Source of the DNA: JANMEX01 sp031423755
GTDB taxonomy: Bacteria > Pseudomonadota > Alphaproteobacteria > Rhizobiales > Rhizobiaceae
Assembly: GCA_031423755.1 (NCBI GenBank)
Contig: JANPGC010000278.1
Location: forward strand, 1 to 5,655
DNA length: 5,655 bases
Direction of reading: 5' to 3'
Under the pieces are notes generated by a model. That model did no database searches. It saw only the letters and a program-made list of their open reading frames with translations, and was not told the origin of the DNA. Each line of letters opens with the position of its first letter. The first letter of the stretch is position 1. Below are positions 1-5,641 of this stretch, piece after piece. Position numbers and translations under genes: made by a program.

Positions 1-20
1 CGCAACAGCCCGAAAACTCG

Positions 21-293
21 TCATTCTCGCAAACGCAATCCTCCAAAGAGGCACACCATGGAGCCCCGAAAGACCCAAATGTTGAATATGGTTGCTCCCC
101 AAAGGGGCGAGGTTAAAGCTGCGGCGCTTGGTTCAAACTCGGCGCTTTTAACCTCACCCCGCTTGCGGGGAGAGGTGTCGGCGAAGCCGACGGAGAGGGG
201 ACTGCGGCTGGCCAAGGTCAACATCGCAAACATCATGGCGACGATCTTGTGGAGCGCCTCGCTGTTCCGATCGATTGCCCTGTTCCAGTCCAT
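21..293 (-). pseudogene. 5' remnant of a small gene, running into a palindromic repeat
   Basis: An ATG at 291-293, with AAGG four bases upstream (298-301), opens a frame whose first 28 codons look like a genuine protein N-terminus (MDWNRAIDRNSEALHKIVAM, then MFAMLTLA). This resembles the start of a short conserved hypothetical protein I associate with Rhizobiales (MDW..AI.RN...L..IVA..FAM.GLA); that is recall, not a search. From about base 203 leftward the frame passes straight into the palindromic repeat and yields low-complexity text such as SPLSVGFADTSPRKRGEV, typical of translated repeats, then ends at a TGA (21-23). None of the three minus-strand frames of bases 1-93 shows the remainder of the family. 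I therefore read it as a gene broken or truncated by the repeat, although a 90-residue chimeric product could be made. Confidence 0.45.
94..202. repeat. Compound palindromic intergenic repeat element
   Basis: A run of nested inverted repeats. CCCC-AAA-GGGG occupies 97-107. GGGG-c-GAGGTTAAA (104-117) pairs with TTTAACCTC-a-CCCC (147-160), 13 of 14 positions. ACCTC-a-CCCCGC (151-162) pairs with GCGGGG-a-GAGGT (165-176), 11 of 12 positions with a two-base loop. GTCGGC-GAA-GCCGAC (177-191) is a perfect 6-base stem. The alternative pairings mean the arm at 147-160 can fold with either side. The composition (cctctccccgc-type stems flanked by a cggcttcgccg-type stem) matches the extragenic palindromic elements abundant in Rhizobiales genomes; the family name cannot be fixed from one copy. 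It carries no transposase. Confidence 0.75.
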
Positions 294-419
294 CCTGCCT
301 TGCCTCGTGCGCGCCGGGATTGACGCGGGGGCATTGTAGGATCGGGTGAAATTGGTGTGGATAAAGATTCTGCTTGATGCTCGAGAATCGGGAAAATTGA
401 CTCTCGCCGAAGACTTTGC

Positions 420-437
420 GTCAGGCGCCCCCCTGAC
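420..437. repeat. Short inverted repeat next to the stem-loop
   Basis: GTCAGG (420-425) and CCTGAC (432-437) form a perfect 6-base stem with a six-base loop. It lies only seven bases from the 445-478 stem-loop. Together they may form a tandem hairpin at the end of the operon transcript. No T-run follows on either strand. Confidence 0.35.
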
Positions 438-444
438 CGCTGCT

Positions 445-478
445 CGGATTTCTCCGGTTTGATCAGGGGAAAAATCCG
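445..478. terminator. Stem-loop downstream of the LuxR-type gene, possible terminator
   Basis: CGGATTT-c-TCC (445-455) pairs with GGA-a-AAATCCG (468-478): ten base pairs, one mismatch, and a twelve-base loop. It lies about 65 bases past the stop at 542 in the direction of transcription and before the remnant gene starting at 293, so it is well placed to end the flagellar/regulator transcript. There is no clear T-run after the stem on the minus strand, so it is not a textbook intrinsic terminator; it could instead protect the mRNA 3' end. Confidence 0.4.
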
Positions 479-541
479 CGAAACGGACAGCGGGCGGGCG
501 CTTGCAATGTTCGTGGGGAGTCTATTTCGGGACGTGCCGTC

Positions 542-787
542 TCAAATGATCCCGAGGCGAACGGCCTTGACTGTTGCCTGTATCCTGTTGACGGAATCGA
601 GCTTGCGGCAGCAGATTGCCAGATAGTGGTTTATCGTGTGCTCTGACAGCGATGTAATCTGTGCGATTTCGTTGCTGGTCTTTCCGGCGGCGACCCATTT
701 GAGACACTCGGTTTCTCGCGCGTTCAGGGTTTCAGGTGGCCGTGATTGTTTGGCGTCGCTTTGACTGAAAGCCAGGTTTGAATGCAT
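542..787 (-). CDS. Short LuxR-type DNA-binding regulator
   Basis: Transcription factor of about 81 residues that consists almost only of a LuxR/GerE helix-turn-helix domain (residues 21-80). Visible landmarks are LNARETECLKWVAAGKTSNE, then IAQITSLSEHTIN (scaffold and recognition helices), then RKLDSVNRIQATVKAVRLG. No autoinducer-binding or receiver domain is present, so ligand or phosphorylation control within this protein is unlikely. The usual His of the T-V-x-x-H-L pattern is Tyr here (TINHYL), a local variation. ATG at 785-787 is preferred because GGGGG (796-800) lies eight bases upstream; a TTG at 856 would give 104 residues. It lies 98 bases after the FliL-like gene on the same strand, so it could be read from the flagellar operon or from its own promoter. 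In rhizobia LuxR-family proteins such as VisN and VisR control motility, but those are longer; a motility role here is inferred from position only. Confidence 0.8.
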   Translation of the reverse strand: MHSNLAFSQSDAKQSRPPETLNARETECLKWVAAGKTSNEIAQITSLSEHTINHYLAICCRKLDSVNRIQATVKAVRLGII

Positions 788-831
788 TGTTTTTGCCCCC
801 GTGAATCGCGCCGAATCAGATGGAAAGGACT

Positions 832-841
832 GCGATATCGC
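832..841. promoter_or_regulatory. Perfect palindrome upstream of the LuxR-type gene
   Basis: GCGATATCGC is a perfect 10-base palindrome 44 bases before the preferred ATG at 787, in the only gap between the FliL-like gene and the regulator. Its symmetry would suit a dimeric DNA-binding protein, including the LuxR-type product itself, but a palindrome of this size can occur by chance. Confidence 0.2.
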
Positions 842-885
842 CGAGGTAGCAAGCAACCGGATGTTAGTAAACTATCGGTTGTATT

Positions 886-1413
886 TTAGTGTTCTACTAC
901 TTTTGGTTTTGTTTTGGGCGGGTCATCGCTCAGAATTCTCTCCTCGACAACCCTCTTGCGCACCTCCGTCCTGCTGAACAGATCGAACTGCAAAATCAAG
1001 GCCTGCTTGAAGCGCTTGCCGCCGGTGGCTTGGTTCGAGATTGCGACCATCTGATCGGCGAACCCTGAGATATCCGGCATGCTGTCCTTGCCGGCACTGT
1101 AAAGTTCACTGTTGAAGGCCACGGAATTGAGCGCATCTGCCAGAATGACTTCGTCATCGATGCCGGTTTGGTTATCCACTGCCAAATCGGTTTCAATGGC
1201 AAACCTGAATATGGCAAAACTCAATTGGTCCTTGCCGCTGATTACGGAGCTCGTGAATATTTCCGGCGAAAGGTAGACACTGTTTTTCGGATTGCCTGTA
1301 ACGGCTGCCTTTTGCTCCCGTTGCATTTGAGCCTCCCGCTGTGCGCTGCCAAAGTTGACGCCGGCCAGCGTGCCCGATGCGGCGAAAAAGATGGCGAGGA
1401 TGAATCTGATCAT
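886..1413 (-). CDS. Membrane-anchored FliL-like flagellar protein
   Basis: Predicted 175-residue protein with one N-terminal hydrophobic segment (about 3-22; MIRFILAIFFAASG) that could be a signal anchor or a cleaved signal peptide. A charged linker (25-43) follows, then a presumed periplasmic domain (about 45-160). The domain has the order expected of the FliL-like protein in rhizobial flagellar clusters: a beta-rich stretch (62-78), the DDEVILADALNSVAF segment (86-100), an amphipathic helix (115-130), and the strand ALILQFDLFSR (138-148). FliL proteins associate with stator and basal body and modulate motor output or stator recruitment; that role here is inference from weak similarity and position. 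The tail is Pro/Lys-rich. ATG at 1411-1413 overlaps the upstream stop (ATGA). It is the last clearly flagellar gene; about 98 bases separate it from the regulator downstream. It could alternatively be an unrelated periplasmic protein. Confidence 0.7.
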   Translation of the reverse strand: MIRFILAIFFAASGTLAGVNFGSAQREAQMQREQKAAVTGNPKNSVYLSPEIFTSSVISGKDQLSFAIFRFAIETDLAVDNQTGIDDEVILADALNSVAFNSELYSAGKDSMPDISGFADQMVAISNQATGGKRFKQALILQFDLFSRTEVRKRVVEERILSDDPPKTKPKVVEH

Positions 1414-1790
1414 TTTCGCCGTGAGAAATTGTCAATTTGATAGGTGCCATCATTTCCGCCTTCAAGCGAGGCCGTCATCATGATTTCGAGCACTTCCCGG
1501 ACAGCTTCGGCGGAAGCGCTGCAGCAGTTCATGTTTTCCCGAATCGCAGACGTCATGTTCTTCAATCGCGTTGCCATGCCAGGGTCTCGATTGGTGCCTC
1601 CTGTCTGGCTGACCGCCATGTTCAGATCATGCAAGAGCCGGTGTTTGGTCAGATTGTTCTCACGAATTTCAACGTCTTTGAAGCTCCTGATGCTGATGTT
1701 CTCGTTTGCCAGGAGATTGGTTATTTTTTCAACGACATGGGCGAGTGACGCGCCACCGGTGTTGCCCTGATTTCCATCGAGATTTGCCAT
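1410..1790 (-). CDS. Small FlgN-like flagellar protein (putative chaperone)
   Basis: Predicted soluble, mostly helical protein of 126 residues. The layout resembles FlgN-type flagellar export chaperones: an N-terminal helix (about 16-30), a helix with the KHRLLHDLNMAV pattern (49-60) comparable to the 'K..LL.eL..a' core of FlgN, a basic middle helix (about 73-88), and a C-terminal helix AVREVLEIMMTA (96-107) followed by NDGTYQ (113-118). A C-terminal DGTY motif is, from memory, common in alphaproteobacterial FlgN-like proteins, but I cannot verify this without a profile search. If correct, it would protect late axial substrates such as hook-associated proteins in the cytoplasm and deliver them to the FlhA docking platform. 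Two adjacent cysteines (89-90) are unusual for a small chaperone. The start shares a base with the cheL stop, and the stop overlaps the next gene by ATGA, so it is embedded in a coupled operon. Confidence 0.7.
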   Translation of the reverse strand: MANLDGNQGNTGGASLAHVVEKITNLLANENISIRSFKDVEIRENNLTKHRLLHDLNMAVSQTGGTNRDPGMATRLKNMTSAIRENMNCCSASAEAVREVLEIMMTASLEGGNDGTYQIDNFSRRK

Positions 1791-2182
1791 TACTTTGCCA
1801 CGCCGTGTTCACGGTTGACCATTTTATGCTCAAGGCTGCCGCCAAGGGATTCAGCGATGCCGAGCCGCATGCCAGACGAGAGGGCATTTGCCAGTTCGTC
1901 GGCGAAGAGCGACCCCCAATATTCGCCGGCCAAACCAGAGTCGGCACCGCCGAGGCTTTGCTTGGGAAGGAAGGCTCCCATGAGACTGCGGACCAACATG
2001 GCCTCGAGATTTTGAAACGCTTCGGCGGGCATTCCAGAGGCAGATGGTTCCGTTTTGTGCATGGCCGGTGGGTGCGACAGGTCAAACTGTATCGTGGGTG
2101 GCGGCGTCGTTCGCCGCGCGGCGTTTTCAGGCGAGACGGCTGCGAGGCGACTGTCTAACAGAACCGGGACTGAGATTGGCAT
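1790..2182 (-). CDS. cheL: Rod-binding protein, CheL/FlgJ N-terminal type
   Basis: Small rod-binding protein of 130 residues corresponding to the N-terminal domain of FlgJ, with no glycosyl hydrolase domain. In alphaproteobacteria such proteins are usually annotated CheL (chemotactic signal-response protein) and are thought to cap or scaffold the periplasmic flagellar rod. A variable Pro/Ser-rich N-terminus (1-50) precedes the rod-binding domain (about 54-115). Visible family pattern: FQNLEAMLVRSLM, then LPK, then GLAGEYWGSLFADELANAL, then GLGIAE-like GMRLGIAESLGG. The ATG at 2180-2182 is chosen because GGAG (2190-2193) lies seven bases upstream and because MPISVP resembles the start of rhizobial CheL; a TTG at 2245 would add 21 residues without a comparable site. 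Its TAA stop shares one base with the ATG of the next gene (TAATG), suggesting coupling. The 141-base gap upstream is the largest inside the operon. Confidence 0.85.
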   Translation of the reverse strand: MPISVPVLLDSRLAAVSPENAARRTTPPPTIQFDLSHPPAMHKTEPSASGMPAEAFQNLEAMLVRSLMGAFLPKQSLGGADSGLAGEYWGSLFADELANALSSGMRLGIAESLGGSLEHKMVNREHGVAK

Positions 2183-2189
2183 TGGTGGT

Positions 2190-2193
2190 CTCC
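2190..2193 (-). promoter_or_regulatory. Ribosome binding site deciding the cheL start
   Basis: GGAG on the minus strand, seven bases before the ATG at 2180-2182. It favours this start over the in-frame TTG at 2245 and the ATGs at 2230 and 2221, none of which has a comparable site at proper spacing. Confidence 0.55.
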
Positions 2194-2286
2194 GACTTTG
2201 CAACTCTGCCGAAACTGTCATCGAAGGCATGGAACGCCCCGCCAATCCCCACGGTGGACCAAGCGTATTTCGAGTCTGGTGTTTCC

Positions 2287-2300
2287 GGCGGCGAGCCGCC
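2287..2300. repeat. GC-only hairpin in the spacer before cheL
   Basis: GGCGG-CGAG-CCGCC is a perfect 5-base GC stem with a tetraloop (6 bases if a two-base loop is allowed). It lies eight bases beyond the 2309-2325 stem in the direction of transcription, so the 141-base spacer between the coiled-coil gene and cheL starts with two successive hairpins. The remainder of the spacer (2183-2286) shows only the cheL ribosome binding site. Confidence 0.35.
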
Positions 2301-2308
2301 TTCCGACC

Positions 2309-2325
2309 AGAGCAACGGGTGCTCT
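2309..2325. repeat. Stem-loop at the end of the coiled-coil gene
   Basis: AGAGCA (2309-2314) and TGCTCT (2320-2325) form a perfect 6-base stem with a five-base loop. The stem includes two bases of the TAG stop (2324-2326) of the coiled-coil gene. On the minus-strand mRNA it would lie right at the ribosome exit site, before the spacer leading to cheL. There is no T-run, so processing or stability is likelier than termination. Confidence 0.4.
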
Positions 2326-2752
2326 AGGGAAAAATGGCCCATCGGCCTTGCCCAAGGCTGACTTGCCGATGATGATTTCTGGCGATGAACTCGGACAGTT
2401 CGATTTCAGCGGATTTTGTGGCTTCAGACTGCTGAAGTTTTGCGAGCCTGACGAGGAGTTCGCCGACGGCTTTCTCCAGGTTTCTGACTTCGCTTGCGAG
2501 CGTATCAATTCCGGACGACAATTTTGTGATTCTTGTTTCAAGATCATACCGGTATTTCACATGATAGCCGTGGAATGTGGTCAAGTTGGCGTCCGCGCGC
2601 AGGTATGTGGCGTCAATGCAGCGGGCAGCTTCTCTGGCGACTGTCAGCAGCTGGCGGTGCAACGCGATTGTCTGAATTCTTGACTTCTTCCCGGTCTCAA
2701 GAAAGTCCAGCAGGCGCAACAGTTTGGCTTTTTCGACCGACGGGCTGTTCAT
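2324..2752 (-). CDS. Coiled-coil protein of unknown function in flagellar operon
   Basis: Hypothetical protein of 142 residues; I cannot assign a family. ATG at 2750-2752 is chosen because it lies one base after the fliR TGA (TGATATG). The longer reading starts with TTG at 2770 inside fliR and looks like a frame artefact. The protein is soluble, with no signal peptide or membrane segment. An N-terminal amphipathic helix (about 8-45) is rich in Leu, Lys and Arg. A second stretch (about 68-112) has leucine, isoleucine and valine spaced in heptad fashion (LETRITKLSSGIDTLASEV, then NLEKAVGELLVRL) and is probably a coiled coil. Size and helical character resemble small type III export accessory proteins such as FliJ, but no diagnostic motif is visible and this is inference only. 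Position between fliR and cheL matches where, as I recall, rhizobial clusters carry an uncharacterised small gene. The stop codon lies in the foot of a stem-loop (2309-2325). Confidence 0.75.
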   Translation of the reverse strand: MNSPSVEKAKLLRLLDFLETGKKSRIQTIALHRQLLTVAREAARCIDATYLRADANLTTFHGYHVKYRYDLETRITKLSSGIDTLASEVRNLEKAVGELLVRLAKLQQSEATKSAEIELSEFIARNHHRQVSLGQGRWAIFP

Positions 2753-2753
2753 A

Positions 2754-3500
2754 TCAAACCGGCATTTCAAAGTGGCCCTGAGCGGCCAAGGAAACCAGCG
2801 CCGGAATCAAAATGTAGATCAGGAGAAGCGCGCCGAGCAACACGGCCGGTGTGGCGATGAAATAGAGCGGCAAATTCGGGATGAGCTTGTTGAGGAGCGC
2901 GATGAAGATGTTGGTCAAAAGCGCGTAGGCAAGGAAGGGACTGGCAAGACTGAAGGTCACGAGAAAGCAGTCTGTCAGGTAGCCCACCAAGTTTTTGGCT
3001 ATCGCGCCAAAATCAGGAAGGCTGCCTGCGGGCGCAAGCGCGAAGGAGAGCACGAGCGCCCGGATTGCGTGGTGATGGAAATCCATCGAAAACAGCGCGA
3101 GCAGAGTGGCGGACGAGATGATCGAGGCGAGCGCCGGCTCCATGTCATTGTCCATCACCGATGGCGCGAGCTGCGCGCTTATGCCGACTGCTGCGGAGGC
3201 GGCGTTCATCATGAAGCTGACGGACAGCAGGTAGCAACGCGCACCAAGACCAATGAGAACGCCGGTGATTGTTTCAGATAAAATGAGACGCGCAAGATGC
3301 CAGACCGAGCGCATTGCGTCTTGAACTGGCTGCTGCGGCATGAGCGGGATCAGCGCTGCGGTCAGGGCAAGGATAAACATGATGCGGACCTGTTGCTGCA
3401 CCCGCACCGACGAGAGGCCGGGAAGCACCAGCAAGCAACCGGATATGCGCGCGAAACCAATGAGCGCCTCAACCAGCTTTTCATCGGCCCACGCGTTCAC
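2754..3500 (-). CDS. fliR: Flagellar biosynthesis protein FliR
   Basis: FliR/SctT family protein of 248 residues, the usual family length. It is an integral inner-membrane component of the flagellar type III export gate and assembles with FliP and FliQ into the channel entrance. The sequence is strongly hydrophobic, with membrane segments at about 8-28, 35-55, 70-92, 122-140, 170-195 and 212-240. The N-terminal pattern FARISGCLLVLPGLSS and the C-terminal run LLNKLIPNLPLYFIATPAVLLG (shown here only as family-typical wording around residues 203-224) fit FliR. The start is GTG at 3498-3500, overlapping the flhA TGA stop by four bases, so translation is probably coupled to flhA. The gene ends one base before the ATG of the next gene. 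fliP, fliQ and flhB are not in the window and must lie elsewhere. Confidence 0.93.
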   Translation of the reverse strand: MNAWADEKLVEALIGFARISGCLLVLPGLSSVRVQQQVRIMFILALTAALIPLMPQQPVQDAMRSVWHLARLILSETITGVLIGLGARCYLLSVSFMMNAASAAVGISAQLAPSVMDNDMEPALASIISSATLLALFSMDFHHHAIRALVLSFALAPAGSLPDFGAIAKNLVGYLTDCFLVTFSLASPFLAYALLTNIFIALLNKLIPNLPLYFIATPAVLLGALLLIYILIPALVSLAAQGHFEMPV

Positions 3501-5641
3501 GATATGGAGCCGAGAATTTGCAGCTGGATGCCTCTGGCAATTTCCGCGTGGCTGATGACCGGCTGGCCTGGCGCAAAACGCTCGATGATCATGCGCACAT
3601 AGGGGCGCGCATCCTGGTTCGAGATCAGCGCAAACATGGTGCCGCCATCAGCGTGCCTGGCAATCGCGTCCTGGGCATCCGCGGCGAACTTTTCGAGAAG
3701 CCGGGGGTCCATCTCGAACTCGATGATTTCGCCCTTGGCGTTTTTCCGCAGTGATTCATGAAAGGCAAGATCCCACCTCGGGCCGAGGCGAAGGATGCTG
3801 AGCACACCCGCGTTTGCGATGTCGCCGCAAATCTGCTGCGCGATCCGCGAGCGGACATGTTCAACGATCTTTTCGGTGCGGCGCAAATGTGGGGCGACCT
3901 CGGCGATTGCCTCAATGATCAAATGCAGATTGCGCACCGAGACACGTTCGGACAACAGCATTTTCAGGACAGCTTGCAATCCGGGATAGGTAAGGTGCGT
4001 GGTGCAGATTTCGTCTGCGAGCTTGCGGTACTCAGGTTCCAGACGATCCACAAGGGCGCGCACATCGCGGTAGGACAGAAGTTGCGAAAGGTTGGTGCGG
4101 ATCACTTCGCTGAGATGGGTCAGCATGACGGAGAGATTGTCGACATATTGCAGGTCAAGCCGAGCCAAGTCACCGGCGAAGACCGCCGGGACGGACAGAG
4201 CGCGCATCCCGAAGGCGGGTTCCTTGACCAGCTCGCCGGGAATGTCGGGAACAGGACCGTTTCCAATCAACGCCAGAACCTCGTCCAGACGCAACTCATA
4301 TGACGCAATCGACGTGCCGTGAATTCTGACATGATAGGATTTGGCGGCGATCTGAAAGTCTTCGCTGACTGTCACTTCGGGAATGACGCAGCCGTATTCA
4401 ACGGCGAATTTCTTGCGCATCTTGCCAAGGCGGATTGTGAGTTCCTGCCGCTCCGAGACGAGTTTTGACGCAAGTTGCTTGCCCAACACGAGTTCGATTT
4501 CAGATGTCTTCAGCATTTGTTTGACCGAGTCTTGCTTGGCCTTGTCGCTGGCTTGTCTGTCATCTTCCTCGGCCTGCGCCACTTCACCATCGGCAATCTT
4601 GCGCAGCCGCTGAATGTTATGGCCGATCAGCGCCATGAGCGCGCCGATCACCAGAAATGGCAGCGTGGGCAGGCCCGGCATTGCCGCAAGTGCGACAAGC
4701 AATATCGCCGCAACGAAGAGTGCGCGCGGATAGCCGCCCAGCTGCTTGAGGACGGCGCTGTCTGCCGAACCTCTTGTGCCGCCCTTTGAGACAATCAACC
4801 CGGCTGCAAGTGAAATGATCAAGGCGGGCATTTGGGTGACGATGCCATCACCGACCGAGAGTTTCATGAACACTTCGGCAGATTCAGCGATCGTCATTTT
4901 GTGGCGGACGACGCCAATGAGGATGCCGCCGACAATGTTGACGCCGGTGATGATTAGGCCGGCTATCGCATCGCCGCGCACGAATTTTGAAGCGCCGTCC
5001 ATGGAACCGAAGAATGCGCTTTCCTCTTCCAGTTCGCGCCGCCGGAATTGTGCCTCCTTCTCGTCAATGGTGCCGGCTGACAGATCCGCATCGATGGACA
5101 TCTGCTTGCCGGGAATTGCATCAAGCGTGAACCGTGCGCCTACTTCAGCAATACGGGTCGAGCCTTTGGTGATGACGACAAAATTGACGATGATGAGGAT
5201 CGAAAAGACCACGACGCCGATCAGGAAATCACCGCCCATGACAAACTGGGAGAAGCCGCTGATGACATGTCCGGCGGCGTGGACGCCCTCGTGACCGTTG
5301 GCGAGAATTGTTCGGGTGGTTGCAATGTTGAGCGACAGGCGCAGCATTGTGGTGATCAGGAGCACCGTCGGGAAGGCAGAGAAGTCAAGCGGCCTCGTGA
5401 TCCAGAGCGAGACCATCAGGATAAGGATCGACAGCGACAGGGAAAGCGCAAGTCCGAAGTCGATCAGGAACACCGGGATTGGCAGGAACAGGATGCTGAG
5501 AATCAGCACGAAAACCGGAATGGCGGTGGGATAGGAATGCAGGAACCCACGGAGTTTCTGCACCGGGTGAGCCCCGGATTTCTCGAATGACGCGACCTTG
5601 ACGTCGGCCTTGTCCAGCGTCGCCTCAAAGTCCGAAACCAC
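3497..5641 (-). CDS. flhA: Flagellar biosynthesis protein FlhA (export gate)
   Basis: FlhA/FHIPEP family protein, the large inner-membrane subunit of the flagellar type III export gate; its cytoplasmic domain docks chaperone-substrate complexes. As read it has 714 residues, close to the usual ~690-700. After a hydrophilic N-terminus of ~38 residues there are hydrophobic helices at about 40-60, 62-80, 90-110, 138-157, 226-246, 266-285, 306-322 and 326-341. Family motifs are visible: RLSLNIATTR (101-110) and PGKQMSIDADL (177-187), which carries the conserved acidic pair of the cytoplasmic loop. The soluble C-terminal domain (about 350-714) includes THLSEVIR and LLSERVSVRNL. The start used is GTG at 5639-5641, with only AAG directly upstream, and the frame stays open to the window edge, so the true start may lie outside. 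The stop overlaps the fliR start (GTGA). The neighbouring cheL argues for the flagellar system rather than a virulence type III system. Confidence 0.95.
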   Translation of the reverse strand: MVSDFEATLDKADVKVASFEKSGAHPVQKLRGFLHSYPTAIPVFVLILSILFLPIPVFLIDFGLALSLSLSILILMVSLWITRPLDFSAFPTVLLITTMLRLSLNIATTRTILANGHEGVHAAGHVISGFSQFVMGGDFLIGVVVFSILIIVNFVVITKGSTRIAEVGARFTLDAIPGKQMSIDADLSAGTIDEKEAQFRRRELEEESAFFGSMDGASKFVRGDAIAGLIITGVNIVGGILIGVVRHKMTIAESAEVFMKLSVGDGIVTQMPALIISLAAGLIVSKGGTRGSADSAVLKQLGGYPRALFVAAILLVALAAMPGLPTLPFLVIGALMALIGHNIQRLRKIADGEVAQAEEDDRQASDKAKQDSVKQMLKTSEIELVLGKQLASKLVSERQELTIRLGKMRKKFAVEYGCVIPEVTVSEDFQIAAKSYHVRIHGTSIASYELRLDEVLALIGNGPVPDIPGELVKEPAFGMRALSVPAVFAGDLARLDLQYVDNLSVMLTHLSEVIRTNLSQLLSYRDVRALVDRLEPEYRKLADEICTTHLTYPGLQAVLKMLLSERVSVRNLHLIIEAIAEVAPHLRRTEKIVEHVRSRIAQQICGDIANAGVLSILRLGPRWDLAFHESLRKNAKGEIIEFEMDPRLLEKFAADAQDAIARHADGGTMFALISNQDARPYVRMIIERFAPGQPVISHAEIARGIQLQILGSIS

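Noticed and set aside
94..202. CRISPR array or insertion sequence
   Set aside because: The repeats are nested inverted pairs in a single block, not regularly spaced direct repeats, and there is no transposase.
58..339. Plus-strand 93-residue frame through the repeat
   Set aside because: Its middle is translated palindromic repeat and the rest is antisense to the remnant gene; no coding signal of its own.
397..402. TTGACT as a possible plus-strand -35 promoter box
   Set aside because: No convincing -10 box at proper spacing and no plus-strand gene downstream.
788..856. N-terminal extension of the LuxR-type gene from TTG at 856
   Set aside because: TTG is a rare start and has no clear site upstream; the ATG at 787 follows a G-rich site. 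The longer form cannot be fully excluded.
2183..2245. N-terminal extension of cheL from TTG at 2245
   Set aside because: No ribosome binding site fits it, whereas GGAG sits seven bases before the ATG at 2182, and the shorter start matches the family better.
1706..3281. Plus-strand frames across 1706-2158, 2198-2683 and 2724-3281
   Set aside because: They lie opposite cheL, the coiled-coil gene and fliR, run across gene boundaries and lack any family signature.
3758..5590. Long plus-strand open frames opposite flhA (for example 3758-4303, 4746-5294, 5267-5590)
   Set aside because: They are antisense to a clear FlhA, have composition skewed by the opposite codons, show no recognisable domains and no good ribosome binding sites.
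2754..5641. A virulence (non-flagellar) type III secretion system, since FlhA and FliR have SctV and SctT counterparts
   Set aside because: A rod-binding CheL-type protein and other flagellar-like small genes share the operon, and FlhA motifs and length fit the flagellar branch; no secretion effectors or needle genes are present.
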